The position numbers were made by a program, and so were the translations under genes. The notes under the pieces are model-generated. The model ran no database searches. It had not been told where the DNA came from and worked only from the letters and a program-made list of their open reading frames with translations. A stretch of 64,000 nucleotides of DNA from an uncultured Alteromonadaceae bacterium (lineage in GTDB: Bacteria; Pseudomonadota; Gammaproteobacteria; Enterobacterales; Alteromonadaceae), in contig CANLWS010000002.1 of the NCBI GenBank assembly GCA_947494925.1, positions 453,861 to 517,860 of the forward strand. Direction: 5' to 3'. This document shows positions 35,479 to 44,022 of the stretch, piece by piece. The first letter of the stretch is position 1; each line of letters begins with the position of its first letter.

Positions 35479-35564
35479 AAATGCCTCTAACTCGTTGCGC
35501 GTTACTGTTAACTTAGTTTGCCTTGTTTATTGGACCCAGAAGACCCAAAAATCAAGGCCGCGAG

Positions 35565-35592
35565 ATTATACTGATTTGAAGGGGTTTTGCAA
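35565..35592 (-). promoter_or_regulatory. rpsP operon promoter
   Basis: Reading leftward, TTGCAA (-35, 35592-35587) and a perfect TATAAT (-10, 35570-35565) are 16 bp apart, followed by the GC-rich discriminator CTCGCGGCC, typical of growth-rate and stringently controlled ribosomal promoters. The leader of about 80 bases contains GCCTTG...CAAGGC complementarity that could fold; its role is unknown. Confidence 0.8.
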
Positions 35593-35660
35593 GGTAAATG
35601 AAGGAATTACTTTCTTTCACAATGGTTTTATTTAAATGCAAAGCTGACACGAAGGCATTT

Positions 35661-36182
35661 GTCATCCATGACGTTTTCCAATGGCGTCCCTGCCATTCGA
35701 CTGACTTCTTTTCAACAGCAAAAAGAAGTAAGCAAGAAATGCCATTCTCCAGCAAATTTCTTATCTCTGTGCTATTTGCCAAACCCAGGTCGTAATGACG
35801 CGTTCCCGACACGGAATTACTCCAATTGCATCCCTGCAATTGGACCTGTGTTTGTCTGCATTGCTCGAGGAAACTTGAGGAGATAAAAAGCGTAAACTTC
35901 TGGTCTTTTGATTTTTTCGCGACTAGGATTTTCCTGCAAAAATTCGCGACTTGTCGAATGGTCGAACAGGGAAGTTCGGCCAAGGCGTGCTGCTTTACAG
36001 GGATGTTTCCTCACGCCGGTTTGACATTAGAGGCGTGAATTATTGCAGATTAGAAAATTCTCAGGAGCAAAAGGGGTTTTCCCCTATTTTGGCTCTTTCT
36101 AAAATAGGGTCGATCGGCATGGATGCCGTTCGAAAAGCATCAGGGATGATGACTCTGAAGACTGGAGGTCAAACGACCTCCA
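35661..36182. repeat. Mosaic of short hairpins with CATGGATG / CAGGGATG cores
   Basis: This gap between ffh and rpsP holds no convincing gene but many short inverted repeats: 35661-35672 (GTCAT-CC-ATGAC), 35680-35697 (AATGGC/GCCATT), 35821-35844 (9-bp arms TCCAATTGC/GCAATTGGA), 35961-35980 (CGAAC/GTTCG core), 35984-36017 (GGCGTG/CACGCC, competing with GGCGTGA at 36032-36038), 36082-36109 (9-bp CCCTATTTT/AAAATAGGG), 36115-36128 (CGGCAT-GG-ATGCCG), 36138-36151 (CATC/GATG) and 36163-36182 (8-bp arms). Most share a centre reading CATGGATG or CAGGGA on one strand, while the stems differ. It resembles a dispersed intergenic repeat mosaic. Confidence 0.7.
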
Positions 36183-36206
36183 TAGCACAATCAAACAGAA
36201 TCTAGC

Positions 36207-37604
36207 TTAGCGCTTCGGCGGGAACATACCTCCTGGTCCACCCATTCCGCCCATTCCGCCTGGTGGCATCATACCTTTCATATTACGCATCATTTTTTTC
36301 ATGCCACCACCGGACATCTTCTTCATCATTTTCTGCATCTGCATGAATTGCTTGAGAAGACGGTTAACATCCTGAATTTGCGTTCCTGAGCCCGCAGCAA
36401 TTCGACGTTTTCTCGATCCTTTTATCACGTCAGGGCGCTGACGCTCACCCGGGGTCATGGAATTGATGATCGCTTCCATCTGACTGAATTGTTTGTCGTT
36501 TGCCTGATCTTTAATTTGCGCACTCATGTTACCCATGCCCGGCAATTTATCCATCAGCCCCATCATGCCACCCATATTGCGCATTTGTTCCAGTTGCTCT
36601 AAAAAGTCTTGCAGATCAAAGCCTTTGCCTTTCTGGACTTTCTTAGCTAGCTTCTGTGCCTTGTCTTTATCAACCTTGCGTTCTACTTCTTCAATCAGGC
36701 TGAGGACGTCACCCATGCCCAGTATTCGAGAGGCAATACGCTCTGGATGGAAAGGTTCGAGTGCATCCAGCTTTTCACCCATACCAAGGAACTTTATAGG
36801 CTTGCCGGTAATATGACGTACTGAAAGTGCAGCACCACCTCTGGCGTCACCATCTGCTTTAGTCAGGATGACACCAGTTAATGGCAATGCTTCACCAAAT
36901 GCTTTAGCCGTGTTCGCAGCATCTTGCCCTGTCATGGCGTCCACCACGAAGAGAGTTTCCACTGGATTGACCGATTCATGCAAGGCTTTGATTTCGGACA
37001 TCATCTCGCCATCGACATGAAGGCGACCGGCTGTATCCACTAACAGCACATCAAAAAATTGTTTCCGGGCGTGATCGATTGCTGCATCAGCAATATCAAC
37101 CGGCTTTTGCAGCGTACTGGATGGAAAACATTCTACACCTACATCCTCAGCCAGAGTCTGTAGCTGCTTGATTGCAGCGGGTCGGTATACATCAGCACTG
37201 ACTACTAAAACTTTTTTCTTCTCGCGCTCTTTCAGATATTTAGCTAACTTACCAACACTGGTGGTTTTACCCGCTCCCTGAAGACCTGCCATCATCACTA
37301 CTGCAGGTGGTTGGGCCGCCAGGTTTAGCTTTTCATTAGCCTCCCCCATGACGGATTCAAGTTCAGACTGAACGATTTTAATAAAAACCTGGCCTGGCTT
37401 GAGGCTTTTGGTGACTTCCGTCCCCACTGCACGCTCTTTGACCTGCGCAACAAACTCACGAACCACTGGCAAGGCAACATCCGCTTCCAATAATGCCATG
37501 CGGACTTCACGCAAAGTATCTTTAATATTGTCTTCTGTTAAGCGCCCTTTACCACTGATGTCACGTAGGGTTTTGCCTAATCGTTCGGTGAGATTTTCAA
37601 ACAT
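36207..37604 (-). CDS. ffh: Signal recognition particle protein Ffh
   Basis: A 465-residue GTPase that binds signal peptides and 4.5S RNA and targets nascent membrane proteins to FtsY. The start MFENLTERL is the family norm; six residues of upstream frame are dropped. N and G domains contain G1 GLQGAGKTT, DTAGRLHVD and TKADGDARGG; the methionine-rich M domain (about 325-440) has the signal-binding and RNA-binding parts (GSRKRRIAAGSG). The tail is an unusual run of Gly-Met-Pro (MPPGGMGGMGGPGGMFPPKR). The gene lies upstream of, but 0.7 kb apart from, the rpsP operon. Confidence 0.97.
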   Translation of the reverse strand: MFENLTERLGKTLRDISGKGRLTEDNIKDTLREVRMALLEADVALPVVREFVAQVKERAVGTEVTKSLKPGQVFIKIVQSELESVMGEANEKLNLAAQPPAVVMMAGLQGAGKTTSVGKLAKYLKEREKKKVLVVSADVYRPAAIKQLQTLAEDVGVECFPSSTLQKPVDIADAAIDHARKQFFDVLLVDTAGRLHVDGEMMSEIKALHESVNPVETLFVVDAMTGQDAANTAKAFGEALPLTGVILTKADGDARGGAALSVRHITGKPIKFLGMGEKLDALEPFHPERIASRILGMGDVLSLIEEVERKVDKDKAQKLAKKVQKGKGFDLQDFLEQLEQMRNMGGMMGLMDKLPGMGNMSAQIKDQANDKQFSQMEAIINSMTPGERQRPDVIKGSRKRRIAAGSGTQIQDVNRLLKQFMQMQKMMKKMSGGGMKKMMRNMKGMMPPGGMGGMGGPGGMFPPKR

Positions 37605-37830
37605 ATTTATATAACTTCCCATTAATTCTGGCGCGGATTATAACCAATCTGATAAGAGATAAGAACCTGCAAAGCTTTTTTTAGATCAGGATACTCTTCA
37701 TGGCATTATGCAGATATACTAAACCGATGATTAACCAGTACTTTTAATAAACCAAAAACAAATCACTCATGATCTTGCACTATACAATCAGGTTAAACAG
37801 CAATTTTTTTGACCAACCAGGACAGTTATC

Positions 37831-38619
37831 ATGCTGCTAGGTTTGCTAGCGATTAGTTTTTATTTTGCCGCTGCTGGTGTGATTGCATCTCGCTTGTTTC
37901 ATCACCAGGGTCCAAATAAAAAACTGTCAAATTTTTTGGCTTTTGCTGCAATAATTGCGCACATCCTCATTTTGTCTGACTCGATATTTATCGAGCCCGG
38001 ACAAAACATGAGTATTCTGAACGTCGCTTCATTAATCGCCTGGTTAATTGCACTCACCATGATTATTGCATCGTTTTCATTGCCTAATCTTATTCTGTTA
38101 CCGGTTGTATTTGGATTTGCCGGTTTAATAGTATTTTTTGGTTTAGTGATACCTAGCACCTACCTGATGCATATAGAAGTTCGACCTGCATTGCTGCTGC
38201 ATATAACATTGGCACTCTTTGCCTATGGTTGTCTGATGATAGCATTTCTCTATGCTCTGCAATTGTCGTATATCAACAACAGGCTCAAGCAAAAGCAAGC
38301 TTCACTGCTACACACTTCGCTTCCTCCTCTGATGGCAGTGGAAAATATATTGTTTAAACTACTGCTAGCTGGAACGTCTTTGTTAACATTATCTCTGTTG
38401 AGTGGGTTTGCATTTTTAGATGACATGTTTGCCAAAGATCAAGCACACAAAACAGTATTATCGATTTTAGCCTGGTTGGTATTTGGGTTGGTATTGGTCG
38501 GTCATCAAAAATGGGGATGGCGCGGTAAGCCGTTGGTAAGTGCCACTGTGGTGGGTTCTGTACTATTAACTTTGGCTTATTTTGGTAGTCGAATTGTTAG
38601 AGAAGTTATCATTGGTTAG
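37831..38619 (+). CDS. ypjD: CcsA-type cytochrome c assembly membrane protein (YpjD)
   Basis: A 262-residue inner-membrane protein with eight predicted helices and the cytochrome c assembly (CcsA/CcmC-like) pattern, including the tryptophan-like signature area LLHITLALFAYGCLMIAFLYALQL and the late helix HKTVLSILAWLVFGLVLVGH with conserved histidines. E. coli YpjD occupies the same position next to ffh; its exact role is not established. AGGA lies 8 bases before the ATG. Divergent from ffh. Confidence 0.9.
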   Translation: MLLGLLAISFYFAAAGVIASRLFHHQGPNKKLSNFLAFAAIIAHILILSDSIFIEPGQNMSILNVASLIAWLIALTMIIASFSLPNLILLPVVFGFAGLIVFFGLVIPSTYLMHIEVRPALLLHITLALFAYGCLMIAFLYALQLSYINNRLKQKQASLLHTSLPPLMAVENILFKLLLAGTSLLTLSLLSGFAFLDDMFAKDQAHKTVLSILAWLVFGLVLVGHQKWGWRGKPLVSATVVGSVLLTLAYFGSRIVREVIIG

Positions 38620-38701
38620 TTGTTTTTACATATTGAAGCTTGAAACATCACAATTATGCACTTACATTCAAGTACGATACTTATATAAAGGAACCCCCTA
38701 G

Positions 38702-39997
38702 TTGGACGATATTACTACGAGTACGTTGTTTATTTTACTCGGTGTTTTACTATTACTTTCCGCTTACTTTTCCAGCTCAGAAACCGGTATGATGTCGATC
38801 AATCGCTATCGACTCAAGCATCTTGTTAACGAAGGACATAAGGGTGCGAAACGGGTACAAAAACTATTGGATCGACCTGATAGACTGATCGGTCTAATCC
38901 TTCTTGGCAACAATTTGGTAAACATTGCCGCCGCTTCCATAGCCACTATTATTTGCATGAGATTATTTGGCGATGTCTGGGGTTTGGCTGTCGCCAACTT
39001 TGGACTCACGTTCGTCATTCTCATATTTGCTGAGGTCACGCCAAAAACAATGGCGGCCCTTTACCCAGAAAAAATATCTTTTCCCAGTTCTTTTATACTA
39101 TTACCGCTGATGTTCATTCTCTATCCATTCGTTTACCTAATAAACGGAATTTGCAATGGATTACTATCAATTATCAGAGTCGATCCGAAAAATGATGACG
39201 GGCAAAGCCTGAGCCGAGAAGAGCTGCGCACTGTGGTACATGAAGCCGGCGCCATGATCCCGCAAAAACACCAGGACATGCTGGTGGGAATTCTCGACTT
39301 GGAAAAAGTCACCGCTGAAGACATCATGGTCCCACGCAGTGAAATTGTCGCCATCGATATCAATGACGACTGGAAAGACATACAAAAACAACTTATCCAT
39401 GCGCAGCACACCCGTGTTTTGTTGTATCGCGATAGTATCGATGATTCAGTAGGTTTCGTGCATATGCGTGATGCATTGCGTTTACTTTCCAAAGACCAGT
39501 TCAGTAAAGCCAGTTTGTTGCGTGCCGTCAGAGAGATTTACTTCACGCCAGAATCCACGCCTTTGCATACCTTGATGTATAAGTTTCAGGCAGCTAAAGA
39601 ACGCATTGGTTTGGTAGTTGATGAGTACGGCGATATTCAAGGTTTGGTTACGCTGGAAGATATACTTGAGGAGATTATCGGAGATTTCACTACTAATATG
39701 CTGCCCGATCACAGCAAAGAAGCTAACGTGCAACAAGATGGCAGCGTGGTAGTGGATGGCAGTGCAAATATTCGTGAATTGAATAAAGAAATGGAATGGA
39801 GTTTTCCAACCGAAGGTCCAAAAACACTAAATGGGCTAATTCTTGAGTACCTTGAAGATATTCCAGACACAAACATCAGTATTAGATTGGCTGGTTACCC
39901 GATGGAAATTCTGGAAATAAAAGACAATATGGTGAAAACGGTAAGAATCATGCCAGCTTATTTCGAAGGTTCTGCGAAAGAACCGGAGCAAAGCTGA
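38702..39997 (+). CDS. yfjD: HlyC/CorC family protein with DUF21 and CBS domains (YfjD)
   Basis: A 431-residue inner-membrane protein. Residues 1-190 are the DUF21/CNNM transmembrane domain (SSSETGMMSINRYRLKHL is the family signature), residues about 205-330 two CBS domains (DIMVPRSEIVAIDI; LVVDEYGDIQGLVTLEDILEEIIGD) and residues 345-425 the CorC_HlyC domain. Relatives act in magnesium/cobalt efflux. A TTG start with AAAGGA 9 bases upstream is used; it keeps the first membrane helix complete. Gene order ypjD-yfjD is as in E. coli. Confidence 0.92.
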   Translation: MDDITTSTLFILLGVLLLLSAYFSSSETGMMSINRYRLKHLVNEGHKGAKRVQKLLDRPDRLIGLILLGNNLVNIAAASIATIICMRLFGDVWGLAVANFGLTFVILIFAEVTPKTMAALYPEKISFPSSFILLPLMFILYPFVYLINGICNGLLSIIRVDPKNDDGQSLSREELRTVVHEAGAMIPQKHQDMLVGILDLEKVTAEDIMVPRSEIVAIDINDDWKDIQKQLIHAQHTRVLLYRDSIDDSVGFVHMRDALRLLSKDQFSKASLLRAVREIYFTPESTPLHTLMYKFQAAKERIGLVVDEYGDIQGLVTLEDILEEIIGDFTTNMLPDHSKEANVQQDGSVVVDGSANIRELNKEMEWSFPTEGPKTLNGLILEYLEDIPDTNISIRLAGYPMEILEIKDNMVKTVRIMPAYFEGSAKEPEQS

Positions 39998-40022
39998 CAC
40001 ATTATTAACTTTGCTCTTTTTT
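39986..40022 (+). terminator. Terminator overlapping the yfjD stop and the 3' end of a small minus-strand gene
   Basis: GAGCAAAG (39986-39993) and CTTTGCTC (40009-40016) form an 8-bp stem followed by TTTTTT. The stem includes the yfjD stop region and the last codons of the convergent 57-residue gene. Confidence 0.75.
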
Positions 40023-40178
40023 ACTTTTTATCGTTGCCTTAATTTTTTCAACACTTTCGTTTAGTTTTGACAAGCGATCAAAAATACCTTGTAGTTCTTC
40101 ATCATGAACCAAATCCGATTGTGCAACATGATCCTCTAAAACCTGCTGCAAATACGCTGGTAAACTTTTACTGGACAT
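40005..40178 (-). CDS. Small helical protein, 57 residues
   Basis: A 57-codon frame beginning MSSKSLPAYLQQVLEDHVAQ with an excellent ribosome site (GAGAGGAGAGAGG about 5 bases before ATG). The sequence is hydrophilic and predicted alpha-helical (LQGIFDRLSKLNESVEKIKA), possibly a coiled coil, with a lysine-rich tail. No family was recognised. The strong Shine-Dalgarno and codon-like composition argue it is real. It is convergent with yfjD and overlaps the yfjD terminator. Confidence 0.65.
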   Translation of the reverse strand: MSSKSLPAYLQQVLEDHVAQSDLVHDEELQGIFDRLSKLNESVEKIKATIKSKKEQS

Positions 40179-40295
40179 AAACCTCTCTCCTCTCGAAATC
40201 GTTATCGGTAAGAAGACCCAAAAGCTAAAGAAGTTTTTTGCAAAAATATGGCATTTGTTACGGAGTTTTGAATCTCAGATAACCCCTTCGTGATA

Positions 40296-40763
40296 TCACT
40301 CGGGCATGTACTCCCCAAGCAGAACCCCTTTACTCGATTCAACATCGTAATCAAGATGGATTATGGCAGCAGTGGCAAATATTTTGGATAACGGATGATG
40401 GCAAAGCAGATCAGTGAAATAACTGACAAAGGGCATATGGCTAACAATCAGGATAGATTCGTAGTCAGGATTTTCCCTGACCTGATAATCGACAAAATCT
40501 TGGGCTACCCTGATATTACCTGAAGGTACAAAATCTGAGCTGGATAACACCTGCCCTACTTCAATATGTTTGCTTACCTGTTCAAAGGTCTGTTCAGCTC
40601 TGCGATATGGACTGACTAAAGCACAATCAAACTTGCTGGCAAAAGCCTGGAGCCATTTCCCACTTTTTTCTGACTGCTGTTTACCAAAATCAGTGAGTTT
40701 TCGACCTCTGTCATTTTGTTGCGCCAGTTCAGCTTCACCGTGACGCATTATAAAGATGTGCAT
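40296..40763 (-). CDS. sixA: Phosphohistidine phosphatase SixA
   Basis: A 155-residue histidine phosphatase. The catalytic RHG motif is MRHGEAE (His 8) and a second catalytic His is in IVSHMPFVSYF; SPYRRAEQT carries the phosphate-binding Arg. E. coli SixA dephosphorylates histidine phosphotransfer domains and the nitrogen PTS protein NPr. In many gammaproteobacteria sixA neighbours fadIJ; here fadIJ is about 9 kb away. Confidence 0.92.
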   Translation of the reverse strand: MHIFIMRHGEAELAQQNDRGRKLTDFGKQQSEKSGKWLQAFASKFDCALVSPYRRAEQTFEQVSKHIEVGQVLSSSDFVPSGNIRVAQDFVDYQVRENPDYESILIVSHMPFVSYFTDLLCHHPLSKIFATAAIIHLDYDVESSKGVLLGEYMPE

Positions 40764-41066
40764 TTACTGCAATCCAACGTGCATTTTTAATGTGTGTATG
40801 ATTAATATAACAAATTGTCAGATGAAGAAAGCGTAACGTGACAATTTAAGCCACATTTTTTTCTGTTTTGCTTTATAAATTGAAATTGCATTTGAATCTT
40901 GCTTCATTTGAGCAATACTTGTAGCCGATTTCGGTAATAATGCTGCACATCAAGCCGTCCACTGTTCAGCTAATTTAACGCAAAAATAAATTATAAAGTA
41001 TTGCTGTATATACAAAATATTGCGTTATGCTTGGAAAATAAAATCAGTCTGGAAGGTATCCTTAAT
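40764..41066. other. Divergent intergenic region between sixA and the M16 protease, 303 bp
   Basis: AT-rich; it must carry both promoters. I see no gene, clear operator or stable hairpin here. Confidence 0.5.
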
Positions 41067-43826
41067 TTGCTTAAAAGTGCGCACGACCAAAGACACTACT
41101 TATCCTTTACATTAGATAATGGGTTAGATGTTTTGGCTGTGAGGGATTTAAAAGCCCCGAAAAGTGCTTTATCCATCAGCGTTGCCGCCGGCCATTTTGA
41201 AGATGACAATGACTGCCAGGGAATGTCACATTTACTTGAGCACATGTTATTTCTGGGGAGTGAAAAATTTCCTCAGCCGAATAGTATCAATGACTTTTTC
41301 GCCCGTTCAGGCGGTTCGATTAATGCCTGGACAGGCACTGAATATGCCAATTTTCATTTTGAAACAGGCAGCAAGTTTTTAGCGGAAGGGATTCAGCGAT
41401 TCGCAGATATGATCACCTCTCCAATTTTGGATTCTGGTCTGCTGGATAAAGAAATTCAAGCGATTGATGCCGAATTTAAATTGAAGCAAAAAGACGATCT
41501 CCGCCGTTTATATCAGGTGCACAAAGAAACCTGCAACCCAGCACACCCCTTCAGCAAATTTTCGGTGGGAAATGAGCAAACACTGAGAACACATTCTCTC
41601 GATTCACTAAAGGAAAAACTACGTTCATTTCATAATAAACATTACGTTGCGAAGAACTGCAAGGTCTGTGTAGTAAGTGATCTTCCGATCGAACAACAAA
41701 AATCTATGATTGAAGAATGCTTTGGTGATTTGAACGAGCAAACCCCTGAACTACGCCCAGAATTGCCACCTTTATATCTTGAAGAGCAACTCGGCATTCA
41801 GATTGATATAAAACCTATACAGGATGCCAAACGACTCATTGTCACTTTTGCCCTACCCAATATTGATCCACATTACCGTAGTAAGCCAGTTGGTTTAATT
41901 AGCCATATTCTTGGTGACGAAGGAAAAGGCAGTTTGCTGCAGTATTTAAAAAGCAATAATTGGGTAACCAGCCTAAGCGCTGGAGGCGGAATACACGGCA
42001 GAAACTTTAAAGATTTTAATATTAATTTACAGCTTACGACAGCTGGCCTTGAAAACACCGAAAAAATTATCGAGTGCATTTTTAGCTACATAGAATTGAT
42101 GAAAGAAGGCATTGGTCAGCCCTGGCGATATGAGGAAAAAATTAAATATAATCAGCAGGCATTTGATTTTTCTGATGCTTCCAAGTCCATTGATGATGCC
42201 TGTCACTATGCTGAACAGATGTTTATTTATCCAACTGAGCATTTCGTAGCGGGAGATTATCTGCTTGATAAGCCAGATATCAACCTCGTAAAACAATTTT
42301 TAGATTTACTGATGCCGCAGAATATGCGGGTTAAACTTATCCACCCAGGTGTAGAAACAAATCAAATTGCGCAATGGTATGAAACGCCTTATAAAGTCAA
42401 AACAATACCGTCAAAAGCAAATGACAAGTTCTTAAACCCCAAACAGGTTGAGGGTTTGTCGTTACCTTTACCCAACCCTTATCTTGTTGACGACACAAGC
42501 TTGCAGCCTCTTGATTTAAAATACGAATATCCAGAAATTATTATTCAGAAGCCGGGCATGCACTTCTGGTTTGGACAAGACCACAAGTTCTGCCAACCCA
42601 AAGGAGATTGTTTCATATCTTTTGATTGTGCAGCGGTAAAACAAGGTGTTGAAAGCTCAACGCACAAGCGAATCTGGGTTGCAATGATGATGGAACAGTT
42701 TAACCAGCAGTATTACCAGGCGGGGTCTGCTGGGCTGCATTATCATTTATATGCTCATCAGGCAGGTTTTTCCTTGCATACAAATGGATTTAGCCAGAAG
42801 CAATTGACCTTGTGTAAAGATATTGTTTTGCAACTTTCCGACAATGAGAGCTTTTCTCAGTATTTTCAGCAAACAAAAAACAGACAATCAATTGCACTAC
42901 AAAACTCACTGATGAACAAACCCATAAACCGGTTGTTCACCAGATTATCTGTCATCATGCAACGATACTCCTATGCCCCTGCAGATATGTTGCCTGTTTT
43001 GCAGGAAGCAACATTGGAAGACATCAAATCCGTTCAGGAAAAAATGCTTAATCAATATTTCCTTGAAACATTTCTGCATGGTGACTGGTCCCGCGACGAC
43101 GCAGATGAGTTAGGCGGTTTTTTGTCGGAAAACGCGTTATCTCCCGTTGCCGGAGATAAAATTGTGCGCGACGTTGCTGACCTGCGAGGTGACAAGAACT
43201 ACTTGCATAGCGTTGAATCTGTGCATGATGATGCTGCAGTGGTCATATATCTTCAATCTCCCACAGCGTCTACAAAAGATATTGCGATGACTATTTTGTT
43301 GGAACAAATATTATCGTCACCTTTCTTCAATCAGATGCGCACAGAAAAGCAATTGGGTTACTTGGTAGGAAGCGGTTACATGCCGTTTAATCAGCATCCA
43401 GGTATGGCATTTTACATCCAATCACCCGTGGTCACTGCTGAAAACCTAAGCTTGGAAATATTACATTTTGTCCAACATCATCTGGAAAATTTCTCGGATT
43501 TCTCACCAATTTGGCATCAAGTTAAATCCAGCGTGATAAAACAGTTGGTTGAAAACGACACCAACCTGTCGATGAAGAGTCAGCGCTATTGGATGGCAAT
43601 TGGAAACGAAGATTTGGAATTCAAACAACGTAGTAAATTGGCTTATACAGTGAAGAACCTGTCAATCGAACATATGCAGGAATTTTGCCATCAGATTTTA
43701 AGCAGACGAAAAGTAGGTGAGTTGGTGTTGTACAGTGATGGCAAGCAGAAAGGAAAACCACTTGAAAATGGGCAAATAATAGGCGATTTGCATACCTTTA
43801 AATCACAGGTCAATTACATAATTTAG
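41067..43826 (+). CDS. M16 family zinc metalloprotease (pitrilysin/insulinase type)
   Basis: A 919-residue protease. The inverted zinc motif HLLEH (HLLEHMLFLGS) lies near residue 56-60, with the downstream Glu in the DAEFKLK region, as in pitrilysin. Four M16 half-domains and the length fit E. coli protease III. The start is uncertain: TTG at 41067 has GGAAGG 9 bases upstream and gives MLKSAHDQRH, similar to relatives as I recall them; a TTG at 41001 would add 22 residues. No signal peptide is visible with either start, so a cytoplasmic location is likelier than the periplasm. Confidence 0.88.
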   Translation: MLKSAHDQRHYLSFTLDNGLDVLAVRDLKAPKSALSISVAAGHFEDDNDCQGMSHLLEHMLFLGSEKFPQPNSINDFFARSGGSINAWTGTEYANFHFETGSKFLAEGIQRFADMITSPILDSGLLDKEIQAIDAEFKLKQKDDLRRLYQVHKETCNPAHPFSKFSVGNEQTLRTHSLDSLKEKLRSFHNKHYVAKNCKVCVVSDLPIEQQKSMIEECFGDLNEQTPELRPELPPLYLEEQLGIQIDIKPIQDAKRLIVTFALPNIDPHYRSKPVGLISHILGDEGKGSLLQYLKSNNWVTSLSAGGGIHGRNFKDFNINLQLTTAGLENTEKIIECIFSYIELMKEGIGQPWRYEEKIKYNQQAFDFSDASKSIDDACHYAEQMFIYPTEHFVAGDYLLDKPDINLVKQFLDLLMPQNMRVKLIHPGVETNQIAQWYETPYKVKTIPSKANDKFLNPKQVEGLSLPLPNPYLVDDTSLQPLDLKYEYPEIIIQKPGMHFWFGQDHKFCQPKGDCFISFDCAAVKQGVESSTHKRIWVAMMMEQFNQQYYQAGSAGLHYHLYAHQAGFSLHTNGFSQKQLTLCKDIVLQLSDNESFSQYFQQTKNRQSIALQNSLMNKPINRLFTRLSVIMQRYSYAPADMLPVLQEATLEDIKSVQEKMLNQYFLETFLHGDWSRDDADELGGFLSENALSPVAGDKIVRDVADLRGDKNYLHSVESVHDDAAVVIYLQSPTASTKDIAMTILLEQILSSPFFNQMRTEKQLGYLVGSGYMPFNQHPGMAFYIQSPVVTAENLSLEILHFVQHHLENFSDFSPIWHQVKSSVIKQLVENDTNLSMKSQRYWMAIGNEDLEFKQRSKLAYTVKNLSIEHMQEFCHQILSRRKVGELVLYSDGKQKGKPLENGQIIGDLHTFKSQVNYII

Positions 43827-44022
43827 GGATTCTTCAGGCATCTTTTGCTGTCAATTATGAATTTATATAACAAACACGTTATTTTTATACCTTTTCTACG
43901 ACTCAGCCCCTTGTAGACTTCCCAGAAATTGGGCATATTGTTATCCTTATTTTGTACTCTACTGTTATGTCGTTTAACTAAAATTAAAAATAATAAGGCA
44001 GAAAGACTGCCGTAGGCATTGT

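Noticed and set aside
35552..36205. Several overlapping reading frames of 60-140 codons on both strands between rpsP and ffh
   Set aside because: They run through the hairpin repeats, have no ribosome sites, no recognisable motifs and overlap one another; the region is better explained as a repeat mosaic.
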